Shown here: piece after piece, positions 38,401 to 51,700 of the stretch
Numbering within the stretch: the first letter of the stretch is position 1
Layout: the number at the start of each line of letters is the position of its first letter
DNA from: Anadara kagoshimensis
Taxonomy: Eukaryota; Mollusca; Bivalvia; Arcoida; Arcidae
Length of the DNA: 64,000 bases
NCBI GenBank assembly: GCA_021292105.1
Contig: CM037868.1
Coordinates: 3,597,185 to 3,661,184 of the forward strand
Direction of reading: 5' to 3'
Notes under the pieces: model-generated
What the model saw: only the letters and a program-made list of their open reading frames with translations
Told to the model about the DNA's origin: nothing
Databases searched by the model: none
Position numbers and translations under genes: made by a program

Positions 38401-41400
38401 CCAACCTGTCTTAAATGCCACCTCTATATAAGGGCCATCTGCTTATAAAGGCCAGTAGAATTGTATCCTAATTGTTCTTTATTCATATTATTTGAACCTG
38501 TATATAAAAGTCACCTGCCTATAAAGGCCACTTTTACTGGTTCCCTTGGGTGGCCTTTATAGACAGGTTTGACTGCACATGAGCCCCTCAATCTATTTTG
38601 ATTGCTGTCTTCAACTTCATTTATCTAAAGTTTCTGTTAGGTCCAACTATTTTCATAACCCTGTAGCCCTGTGAAGTTCAAGATAATGACATTCAACTAT
38701 TTAACTGTGTATCACTGTTTTACAGGAATTTTGGAGAGTTATATTTTAAGATAGATAAATTACGTGGATGGAGTGGACAACATCAACAGACGCTAGCTGG
38801 ATTTGAGAAAATACAAACAGTAGGAAAAGGTAACTAATTAATAGTAGAATCGATCCCTGCTTTGTAGTGGACCAATAAAAATATGAACCTGAAGGGTGAA
38901 ATTCTTTATTTTTCAGACCAAGGCTTGCGTCACTGCCATACAGGGGTTGATTCTTTTTTCCAATATCCTGTTTTATAAACAAACCTTTTATCAAAAATAA
39001 GAAATAATAGTAAGCAAAAAAAAAATTAAATGATTGCATTTTCAACCATTGACGTAACAATTTTTATTGTTGAATTTACAGTAAAATGATATCGTGACAT
39101 CATAGCATGTGCAGCTTGTCTTTACTCTAGGGTAAAACAGAAAAAAATTGTCCAGGAATGGCCCTTATTTTTTAAAGAATAAATATTTAAAAGTCAGAGA
39201 AATACAATTAATGTGGGAGATTTTTTGAGTGATCTATCTCAACCAGTGCAAGACAGGAATATCCAGCACCAGGGAAATAGCTAGATTTCCATGTCATGTC
39301 TAAAAATAAATTATCTCCCTTTGTCCTTAATAATAATTTTGTCATTAATTGGCAGTTAAGTACAGGTTGAATACCCTGTCATCAACATAATTAAAACATA
39401 TTTTAACATTACCTAAACAGTCCAGGCAGTTAGTTGCATTCTAAGTTATGCTAATACCTGAAACAACATTAAAATTTACTGTTTGTAACATCTTTAAGCA
39501 TGCCACAAACATGTTGTAGTGATGCTAAGAGAATGCTTAGGCATGCTAAAGACAAACAGCTCATTTGCATGTTAAATTATTTAAATTTGGTGTTTATTGG
39601 CATTTCTTAGCAATCAACAAACAATTTCCAGCAGTTAAGAATATGTTAAAAATATGTTTAGAGCTGCATGCTAAGGGGTTGTTAAAATATGCTAAAAAAT
39701 AAGCTTACAATGTTTATACTGGAGATCCTGGCCTGGGAAAGTTTGTCAGTTCCCATATAAAAAAAATCTTAAAAATGACACTATTAATTCCTTTATCTTG
39801 AAAACTATCAAAATAATTCAGATTTAAAATTTACCAGATTTAATTTTAGGAAAACCTAAGTAAAGGAATGATTGTGATACTGGGGTCAGGAAGATTGTGA
39901 TACTGGGGTCAGGGAGATTGTGATGCTGGGGTCAGGAAGATTGTGATACTGGGGTCAGGGAGATTGTGATGCTGGGGTCAGGGAGATTGTGATGCTGGGG
40001 TCAGGGAGATTGTGATGCTGGGGTCAGGGAGATTGTGATACTGATATGAAGGTTAAAGATTTCAATGTTTACTGGGTTTTGTTTATTTATTAGGTGCCTA
40101 CGGGGCTGCAGTATTATACAGGAAAAAATATGATGAGGGTGGACAGAGGTGGTTGATCTGAGAAATGTCTTTATGGGGCCAGTTATTGATGCTGATATAA
40201 AGTTTTGAGAATTTAATTTTTACTGGTTTTTGTTAATTATTAGGTGCCTATGGGGCTGCCGTATTATACAGGAAAAAAGACGACGAATCATTGGTGATCT
40301 TAAAGGAGATAAATATGCATGATTTAAATGCTGCGGAGAGACAACTAGCTCTTAATGAGGTAAATATTGACTGTGGTGACCTTTGAGGTTGGGAAGAGAT
40401 AGTGATGATGGGAGGGGGTGTTGATTTGAGGGTGGAAGGAGAGAGTGTTGATGTTAGGGTGGGTGGAAGGGGTGTTGATGTGAGGCCACCCAAAGGAACC
40501 AGTAAAAGTGGTCTTTATGGGAAAGTGGCCTTTATCTACAGGTTCAAATAATATAGATAAAGGACAACTTAGACCTTTATAAGCAGGAGGTCCTTATATA
40601 GAGGTGTCCTTTAAGGCAGGTTGGAGTGTAGCTATATATAGGATCAGTTTAGGGGCTAGAATCATATATCAAAAGATGAAACAAATCTTTCTGATTCAGG
40701 GGTTCCTCAGTCACACAATGGAAGGGATATGGTGTCAGACATGTCAAAAATTGGATTGCTTGAGATAATGTTTGCATGAAAATGTAACTTTGGGGGGGGG
40801 GGGGGGGGGGGGATATTTTGGATATAGTATGGAATGGGTCCCATTTTTATCCATCTTCAAAAGGCAGGGATATTAAATTCAACTTTCATCCAAAATCTCT
40901 GTCAAGAGTAATTCTCCAAACCCAGGAAAACTTAATGCACAGCTTTAACATTGATATGAGATGTGCTGTGCTTATCGTTTGTTTCCTTATTTTCTTAAAA
41001 GTTATGGCCCTTTAAACATAGAATACCTACTGGCAAGGGATCCTAATTCACTGAAATTGCTTGTTTCAGCCATAGATAACCTTAGTTTCTATGATAATAT
41101 TTTTGTTTTAGGTGAGCATACTGGCCATGTTAGATCATCCAATCATTAAGTGGTTTACAGAGATTTTAGATAACCCTGGTTTCTATGACAATATTTTTGT
41201 TTTAGGTGAGCATACTGGACATGTTAGATCATCCAATCATTAAGTGGTTTACATATTTTTAGATAATCCTGGTTTCTATGACAATATTTTTGTTTTAGGT
41301 GAGCATACTGGCCATGTTAGATCATCCTAACATTATTAGTTACTATGACAGTTTTGAGGAAGATGGCGTCTTAATGATAGAAATTGAATACGCAGACGGA

Positions 41401-44400
41401 GGGTAAGAATTTATTACCATATGTTACCATAGATACTGTAAACCAGCTTCCATTCCTAAGCAATTAACTTTCACATGTTTCAGGAGTACAAAATAATCAT
41501 GAAAGTTAATCATTGTTTCTGAACATATTATTATTTATACAAAGTATTCAGCTATAGTTCAGATGGTGAAAGGTAATAGTTGTGAAATAATTTCTGTATG
41601 AGAATCGCAAAAGTTAATAGGGGGGTAATAAAAGTCTGTTAATTTACAGTGTGTCACAATTTTCTACTAAATTCTTATATTTTTGTAAATTGGTTCATTT
41701 CAATATTCAACTTTGGTTACCGGTATTACCTGCTTATTGGTGTGTTTGGTCACACAAATTAAGAGTATTTCCATTTATGGAAAATAAAGTAGATTTACAA
41801 TCAAAGTTTATTGAACTGCATTTATCATTGTTTTATATAGGTCAATCTTGTTTAAGTACAGCCCAACCTGCCTTAAAGGCCACCTCTATATAAAGGCCAC
41901 TTGCTTATAAAGGCTAGTAGAATTAAATCCCAAGTGTTCTTTATTCATATTATTTGAACCTGTATATAAAGGCCACCTGCCCATAAAGGCCACTTCTATG
42001 GTTACCTTGGGTGGCCTTTGTAGACAGGTTTGACTGTACCACCTGCCCATAAAGGCCACTTCTATGGTTACCATGGTTACCTTGGGTGGCCTTTGTAGAC
42101 AGGTTTGACTGTACCACCTGCCCATAAAGGCCACTTCTATGGTTACCTTGGGTGGCCTTTGTAGACAGGTTTGACTGTACCACCTGCCCATAAAGGCCAC
42201 TTCTATGGTTCCCTTTGGTGGCCTTTATAGACAGGTTTGACTGTAATAAGGAACAATTGGTTGCTAAAGTATTATTATCATACATGTATTATTTTAATTG
42301 ACGTAAAATTGAATCGTCTGTTTTTTTCAGGACGTTATCACAACACCTGAGTCAGTTAGACAAACCGCTTGAAGAAAAAGATATCCTCTTATTGTTTCAG
42401 CAGATTGTTGCCGCTATACGACACATACATGAACTTAATATATTACACAGGTAAACATTAAAATTTGTTTGATCAATTTCTTACCAATTCATTGGTTCAA
42501 AAGTGATTCAATTCCAATAAGTCACGCCCACACATTCCGGATTGTGTAGAATGTTGATGGTGTCATTGAAGACAACACAGAGATGATAACTTTTGGGTGG
42601 TGCAATAAATATATCATTACACATTTATCCTTGATTTCGGGATTTGAAAATATTTACCATGTGGTGTTTGCATGCAAGTTGTCAAAATTATATACCCGGT
42701 ATACTGTTTCTTATTTGCTCACCGGCAGGAAATGCTAAAGAGCCGAGTTAAGTAATGGTGTTTTACGTCCTTGTCAAGAATATTTCACTTATATTGAGAT
42801 GTCACCAGCTATAGATGAAGTGGAAGAAATTTTGACCTTTGCAGTGTGCTCAGGGCAATGTGCACGGATGGTTTTTTAACATGCCATGCCTGCTGTGACA
42901 CTGGACATTGTTTTTAAGATCTCTCCCAAAGGACCCGAGTAAAAGATAAAATTTGTTGAATAAATTTCTGACCATTGAACATGTTGAATTGGATAAAATT
43001 GAAGAGAAAAAATCATTTTTATTTCAATAATTAGGCCAGGTGGTCTTTATTTAAAGATTATTTTTGGTTGAAATATAAAGTACTGGTAATGGAACCCTAA
43101 GACACTGGTCTAAATGTACAGTCCAACCTGTCATAAAGACCACCTCTTTATAAGATACTGGTAATGGAACCCTAAGACACTGGTCTAAATGTACAGTCCA
43201 ACAAAGACCACCTCTATATGAGGGTCACCTGCTTATAAAGGCCAGTAGAATTGTATCCCAATTATTCTTTATTCATATTATTTGAACTTGTATATAAAGG
43301 CCACTTTTACTGGTTCACTTAGGTGGTTTTATAGACAGGTTTGAATGTATAGGTGGTCTACATTTAGAGCAGGTTTTTGTTGTACATTATTTCAATCAGT
43401 CTTGTAACATTAATTCCATTGGGTAATAAGAAATAACTTGGAACAAACTTCTGGTCAGTATGGACTGAGTAGGCAATACAGAACTTGTCCTTAAAGCGAG
43501 CGAACGGTACACAGAGTTGTGTCCTTTGAACAAAACACCTCTTTGATCATGATTTAGGCGTGACGACCCCCCCCCCTAACTATGTTTCCACAATTTTAAA
43601 ATTATTAGTAGCCAAATTTTAAATATTTGTGAAAATATAGTACTTTTTAAAGTAATTTTTCACAAATTTGTTAATATAGGTTACTTTTTGAAAGAATATC
43701 ACAAAAATGAGTAGGCAATGGCGATTTTGGCTACCAGGAATGGAAACATAGCTTAATAAATTATTATTAGGATTAGGTATATGTGATATTGTGAATCTGC
43801 TTGTCTGTCTGAACATCTTTGATCTACCTTCATGTATTGTGCTTATTTTAACCCCACAAATTAGTTTGAGAGGTTATATATAGGAATAACCATGTCTGTC
43901 TGCTTTTATTTAGCTTAAAGTTAAAAAAAATAACTGACATGCCTGTGTCAAAGTACCAGTGCTTAAACAGATTTGTTTGTGTGCATTAAAATAAAAGCTA
44001 TAAATACTAACGTACAGGGCACTATCAGGATTTATAGACTGGCAAATAGCCAAGATATGTACCATCATTAGGCTATGGACCAAGCTCGCAGGCCAGTCCA
44101 TAAATCTTTATAGTGTCCTGTACATATGTAACTGTTGCTTTAATATTTTCATCATTAGCCATGTGGTGTGGTAATAAATTCAGTCAATTACAATTATTAC
44201 AGCCATATATTAAATTTTATCATGTTGATGTTTTTACAGAGATTTAAAGACAGCAAATATATTTTTAACAAAAGAAGGAATTGTAAAAGTGGGTGACTTT
44301 GGTATCTCCAAAATGATGAGTTCAGCAAACAAGGGAGCTAACACAGTTTTAGGAACACCATATTACATCAGTCCAGAAATGGTAATATCTAAAGATTCTG

Positions 44401-45673
44401 TAAATTGTCTGAATTGGGTCTCGTTTTATTCTGATTTAAGTTAGCAAATTGGTTTTCAGTCTTCAGTAACATTATATGTAACACATGCACACATGCACCA
44501 ACACGCACACACTCTCTCTCTCTCTGTGCACTGCAAAGGTAAAACTGTCTTAATTTCTGAGTCACTTAATTTGTGTTCTTTTTTTACTCCCCCTCTCTCA
44601 TGTCTCTCTCTCTTCGTGCTTCGTGAAGTGTGAAGATAAACCACTTTTAATACCCCAGTCTAGTGGGGGTTGTTTGATTGTAAAAAAACTTGATTACATT
44701 TGGTGTTTTTTCAGGCTGAAAGTTAACCCCAGTTGGAGGGGTTTTGTTTGTCAATTAAAAATTATTATTTTTCGTGTGAAGGTAAATGGTTCAATGACAA
44801 GTCAGACATGTCAGTATTAGGATGTATTTAATAATATATATATAATATGAGTTGAGTTGTGTAACAGGGCTCAAAGTTGCGACTAAATTAGGAGCCATGG
44901 CAACCAAATTTTTCCATTGGCGACCAAATTTTACTCATAAGTCGCCAATTTGGCGACTGCTCTTCAGGAGGTTCAAAATTATGGATCATGGCAGATTTCG
45001 TTTTTCTATTTGTGTTTTACATCTTGATAAAGTGTTTCCGGCACTCCTCAGCCGGCTTTGTGTACAAACTTTGTGGGAACTATGTATAGAGGGAATCTTT
45101 TTATATGTATATACGAAATGTCAAAAGTGTACTGAATAGAACAGTAATCATGGCTGGGAAGTGGCTGTCAATGTGTATTGATGAGCTTTTTCAAGGCAAG
45201 TACATGTGATGCTCCGGCAGGCAGGCAATATATCCATTGCCTGATGATTGATTGATAATAAATGTTTGATATTATACAGTATACAATGCATTTTTAGATT
45301 ATTTTTAGGATAAAATCACATTAATTTTATTGTCGGTGCCAAAACTGCTAAAAGTCGCTTAAAAGTTTTAATTGGCGCCTAATATTTTTATATAAGGAGC
45401 CAGCCTGGCTTCTAGAATCCAAAAGTCACTTTGAGCCCTGTGTAATGGTATTTAACATCCCAGTCAAGAATATTTCACTTATACTGAGATGTCACCAGCT
45501 ACAGGCAAAGGTGCAGAAATTTTGCCTGTGCGTTGCGCTGATGGCATTATACAGCAGGGTTCTTTAGCGTGCCAAGCCCACCTTGACACGGGACCTCGTT
45601 TATTTTAAGTTCCCATCCGAATGAACCGTGACTTTCATTTTGGGTCAGACCTGGCCGGGGATCGGACAGAAGA

Positions 45674-45718
<45 letters not shown>

Positions 45719-48700
45719 GTTTCAGTGTGAGGGTAAACCGTACAATGACAAGTCAGATATGTGGGCGTTAGGATGTATTTTATACGAGATAGCTTGCCTA
45801 CAGAAGACATTTGAAGGTTCCAATCTTCCTGCTCTCGTTAATAAGATTATGAAGGTAACTCTATGACACTTGTTTTTGTAGCTTTATCCCATTCCAAATT
45901 ACATTCTGGTACGGTTTCTGAATTTAAAAAAAAAATTATAATGTAAACCTAGTTATAATAATACTTGTTGATAATTTTGCTACCAACGTTTATTTACTCT
46001 ACTTCAGAGAAAGCAGTATGCAAATATTTTTAGAGATTTTCAATGGGACAGGTACAAATCAATAAACTATGTACTGAGGTTAGCACAGTCATTGCTAAAA
46101 TCCTGACTTCAATCTGATCCCTGCATTATTTCCCTTTTAATATATCAAAATGTGTTGTGTGGGTGTTTACAACAGTTAAAATTTTGACAAAATGGCAGTG
46201 CCTTTCTTGTGACGTGATTATGACGAAAAAATTTACTATTTACATAAGTCATATTTCCAAAGGGCGAAATTGTTTATTATTCTAAACGAAAGATCACCAT
46301 GGTAATTATAAAGAAATTTGGTTTTGTAATCGTTTGAAACGGCCAAAAATCTCTCAAGAATTTCCAAACTGGTTCTCTATCGATGTCATCATATCATTGT
46401 GACAGTATGGCGTGTTCTGAAGGGGATACACAATGTTTTGTCCACCCTAATCACATGATCCAATGATCCAATCAAATTACAGATGGTATCATATTTTTTT
46501 TATGAATAAAAATGTTTGTAACTTTTAGGGTCAGTTTGCCCCAGTAAAGGGTAATTATAGTCAGGAATTTAAGGATCTCATCATGGATTTGTTAAAACAA
46601 AACCCAGATGACCGACCATCAGCTAACGAATTAATGTACACCAGAATACCTGAGGTAATGTTTTAATTGAATTTTGTTTCGATTTTAAAAAAGAATATAA
46701 TTAAATACTTGCTCTATCATTACACATCTCTCATCATATAATCTTTGTTGAATGATTAATTGATTAATGGCTATTTATCTAAGAAGTCAAAGGTCAGGAA
46801 GTCTTGTCCGATTTAACATTGAAGATGTTCCACTTTAAAAAATTGTGTCAAATTCACGATAAATTTCATACAATACATACATCACCATTTTCAATTTGTC
46901 ATAAACAGGATCTTGCAAAATCTCAAGTCAAGACATAACAATTACGACGTCAGCCATATTAACCTACAGACAACTGTGTATCTCTGTTTCCATGGTTTTA
47001 CTAGGTTTTGAACAAGTTTGAAGACCCACCTACCGATTGTGAAGACGATTTACAGAATTCACATGGAAGTGTTGATGACAGATCAAAGAAAAAGACAAGG
47101 TAATTCTTCTTGTTCTCTTGATATTCTTACTTTTAAAAGAACACCTTCGACCTAGCTATTTTGTATTTGAATATAAGAATGAACAAGCAAGAAACATCGT
47201 TTGTACTTGGCAGTAGATGTTAATAAATGTAGGTCAAGGTCATGTGGTCTGTAGTTCTTGCTAAGAGATATATTTAAAGATGAGACTACAAAAGACAACA
47301 AATTTTATCAAAGGTTGACTCTTTTGACCAAAAAAAGCCATTTTCTTGCATACATATGTAGTGAAAAGTAATTTATACAAAATATAAACTTAACTATGAA
47401 CCTACTGCATGTAGTTACCACGGAAATTGTTTTTACTGATTTTTCAATTTTTTATTTAATATAGAGATTCTTTGGATAAAAGGTAGAGCAATTATTGTTG
47501 TCATGGTTTTTTTTACAAGTTTAATGCAGAAAATTAAAATTTTTAACACAATTTTTAAATTTTAATTTTTGTCTGCGGTACTGTTGTAACATTTTTTCTG
47601 CGGGACTGTTGTAACATTTTTTGTCTGCAGGACTGTTGTAACATTTTTTTTGTCTGCGGTACTATTGTAACATTTTTTCTGCGGGACTGTTGTAACATTT
47701 TTTATCTGCGGGACTGTTGTAACATTTTTTGTCTGTTGGACTATTGTAACATTTTTTATCTGCGGGACTGTTGTAACAGTATTTATTGTAATGCTTATAT
47801 TGCCGTTAATATCTGACCTAAACTTTGTATTGTGTTTAATATCATTGAATTGAAATTTAAAACATGTAAAATGTGTGCATTAAGTGGATGTTGCCAAGAT
47901 ACCACATGATCAAATGTTATCAGGTATCACGTGGTATACTGACTAAATTCATTGGAGTTATGAAGTCTGTATACATCTAGTTTGGGTCAGTAAATACAGC
48001 GGTTTAAGTTCACCTAATTCTGTATTTTCCATTGTTTATCAGTTTATCAAAGGATAAGTTGGTTAGACATGATTTACACAGGTAGGGGTTTCCCCATTCA
48101 TACCTGGGGCCTTGGTGGCTGCATTATCTAAAGTCCACCCTAAACAATCACAACGTGATCTAAATTAACCATTTACTTACTTACTTAGGCTCCTCCTGGA
48201 GCATAGGCCATTAACGACTGCCCTCCATCTCTGCCTGTTTTGTGCCATCTGTTCCAGCTGTCTCCAGGTCCTTCCAGTCAGCTTGACGTCTGCATCAAGG
48301 TCTCGGTGCCATGTATTTCGGGAGGAGGAGGAGGAGGAAATCTACCATTTACTAATCACAATTCCTCTCAGAACCTAAGTTTCAATCTTAATCAGGCAGA
48401 TCCTAGTATGAGAAAGTTTGTCTGCATCATGTGCATGCTTGCCAAAGGTCAGTAATTTCCCCCCAGGCACTCTGATTTTCTCCACCATCCCAGAACTGAT
48501 CACTTAAACCATGAAAACAGCATTACTCCACACCACTGCCTTTCCTTGCCTGTCATTAGGGGACTTGATTAACCCCTTGAAGTGACCCTGTCAGCAGTTT
48601 GATCCAATGGTGGAATCTTGTAGTTTTGATTCAAGGTCACTTAGCTGATAGGTAAAAGGGATGCAGGTGATCATGGTTATATGTTAGACTAAACAGATGT

Positions 48701-51700
48701 CAAGTTCAAGTCTAGAAGTTTGGCCAACACAATTTTCATGGTTCCAGTTTTGTTGCTTTGCCACCACAATTTTCAAGGTTCCAGTCTTGTTGCTTTGCCA
48801 CCACAATTTTCATGGTTCCAGTTTTGTTGCTTTGCCACCACAATTTTCAAGGTTCCAGTCTTGTTGCTTTGCCACCATAATGTCCCAGGTTCCAGTCTCG
48901 TAGTTTTGCCACCACAATATTACGGGTTTCAATCTTGTGGCTTGGCCACCACAATGTCCCAGGTTCCAGTCTTGTAGTTTGGCCACCACAATATTACGGG
49001 TTTCAATCTTGTGGCTTGGCCACCACAATGTCCCAGGTTCCAGTCTCGTAGTTTGGTCACCACAATTTTTCCTGGACTAGTCTCATAATTCGGCCACTGC
49101 GATGTCCTAGGTTGCAGTCATGTGGCTTGGTCACTATAATTCCTGTTGCCATGGTTACATTATCACAAGCTTAAGCATGCATATTTTAACACACATTTTA
49201 ATTCTGTGTTTTCCTAATTAACTTAGAGGTTTACCGTTGATATATATATATACAGTCCAACCTGCCTTTATAAGAGTCACCTGCTTATAAAGGCAGTATA
49301 CTAATTGTTCTTTATTCATATTATTTGAACCTGTATATAAGGGCCATCTGCCAATAAAGGTCATTTTACTGGTTTCCATTGGTGGCTTTTATAGACATGT
49401 TTGACTGAATATAAAGGTCACCTGCCCATAAAGGCCACTTTTACTGGTTCCCTTGGGTGGCCTTTATAGTCAGGTTTAACTATATGGTTATATAACTAAT
49501 GGCAACTAATCGTCAGACACAGGACTTTTTTGTTACCAAGAATTTATCAGTGATTAAGTCCAGTAGCAAAACATGGAAGTATATATACATTTAGTAATGT
49601 AGTACATCACATGGCACAACAGAAGTGGGTGATTTTTGTTGACACAAATGTTATCTTCTAATGTTAATTTTTGCTTGACTTCACAAATTTAAAAAAAAAA
49701 CAACATTTGCTCAATGCCTTAGTTTGATGCTGAATTGTACATGCTTTTCCACTCTCAATCACCAGCATGTGTTGTTTAGTCAAGTTTAAATTAAAAAATG
49801 TTCATCTTTGCTTATACAGTCCAACCTGCCTTAAAGGCCACCTCTATAGAGGGTCACTTGCTTATTAAGGCCAGTAAAATTCATTATTCATATTGTTTGA
49901 ACCTGTATATTAAGGTCACCTGTCCATATAGGCAACTTTTACTGGTTCCCTTGGGTGGCCTTTATAGACAGGTTTGACTGTAAATAAAGGTCACCTGTCC
50001 ATAAAGACCACTCTTACTGGTTCCCTGGGATGGCCTTTGTAGACAGGTTTCACTGTATTATTTATGTCACAAAACTTTATAAATAGCAACCATTTAATAT
50101 GGACTTTCTATAGAGAGGTAGCTGTTATGTAAAAGTTGTTGTTGGTTGGGACATGACTTAAATACTGATATGAATCAACAGATGGTTCATTTAACAATTG
50201 AACTGTCTTGAGATGGCGTTCATAGTCAATATGAATGTCAAACCTTTGCCTGATATACTGAATAATGCATGATAGCAACATCGCAACATACATCAGATGA
50301 AGTATCTAATTTGATGTGAAAATGTTTTATTTACACACGAAAACTTCTGATAGACTTTGTGAAATTGAAAAACAAATCAATCATCAAACACAAAAGCTTT
50401 CGATACCCGAAGAAGTAAACCACTGGGGAACATGGGGGCAGCCATTTTGTTTACCAGGTTATAGTTTCCCGGGAATGTGTAATTGCCGATATTAATATTC
50501 AAATGCATTGATGTGGTTGTTTGGCATTGATAGTCTTATGAATGGCAAAAGTCTCAACTGGAAGATATAGGAAATACGCAAGGCTAATGAAAATATAACA
50601 TGTTGACAAATGGTCACCATGGTCACTTAGCTGGTTTTATTATATCCCCGCCTTTCAAAGAAGAGGGTGATATTTTTTATTCAGTTTCCATCCGTCTGTC
50701 CTTTCGAAATTCTTTACTGCACAAATTCTTCAAAACTATGAAGGACTATTTCACCAAACTTGGAGAAAAGCATCAACATTGATAGGAGATGTTTTTCTTA
50801 TTTTCCTTTGAGTTTTATATCTATTTATTATACCTCATTAGAAAAATACGATACAATCTGTAATTTGATTGGATCGTTGGATCATGTGATCAGGGTGGAG
50901 AAACATCGTGTATCCTACCTCTTTTGCACACACCATGACGTCACAATGATATGACATCATCGATGGAAAATCTGTCACGATGTTCCAGCGTTTTCCTCCA
51001 ATGAGTTCTGATAGGAGAAAAATCAATGAAGGACTGGTGTTTTAACCTTCCAGGCTGTCTTTTTAGCTCACCTGAGCCAAAAGGCTCAGATGAGCTATTG
51101 CAATCTATCACCGTCCGTCGTCCGTCGTGCGTCGTCCGTCGGCGTCGTCGTCGTGCGTCGTCCGTCGTGCGTCGTGCGTAAACTTTACATTTTAATCTTC
51201 TCCTCCAAACTACTGCCATATTTGATGCCACTTGGTGATTATCATGCCTGGGTAACAGCCTTTCAAATTGTGTTCGGGGTTTGGCCACGCCCACAAGATG
51301 GCCGCTGTTACTAAAAATAGCAAAAGACAAAAAATCTTCTTCTCTGAACCAAAGGTGCAGGCAAATTTTGATTAGATATTTGGATTCAGCATACCTGGGA
51401 ACATTAAAATTGTGTTTTTCATGAAAATTAGACGAAAAATAGGTTACGCGTTTTTTGCGTAAAATTACATAATTTTTAAAATGAGACATTTATTGTTATA
51501 CCTTCTAACGGCTGAGGTAATTGTATGGAGTTTTCACTGTTGATCTTGTCTTGCAATTTTCTTCCAATTGATGTCAAGGTCGAAGGTCAGGTCATGTCCC
51601 AGTTTTTGACCTTTGATAAAAAATGCTATTTTTTTAACATTTCTTGTGACAATGGCATAGGATTTTCAGTTATTTGTAGGTATATGACATGACAGTCATT

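Noticed and set aside
40094..40150. Alternative kinase exon 7
   Set aside because: It lacks a donor and the catalytic Lys segment, and reads into a stop; treated as a decayed duplicate.
41886..42285. Minus-strand frames with repeating [18 protein letters not shown]
   Set aside because: Read-through of the expanded TACAGTC MITE; the same peptide arises from this repeat anywhere.
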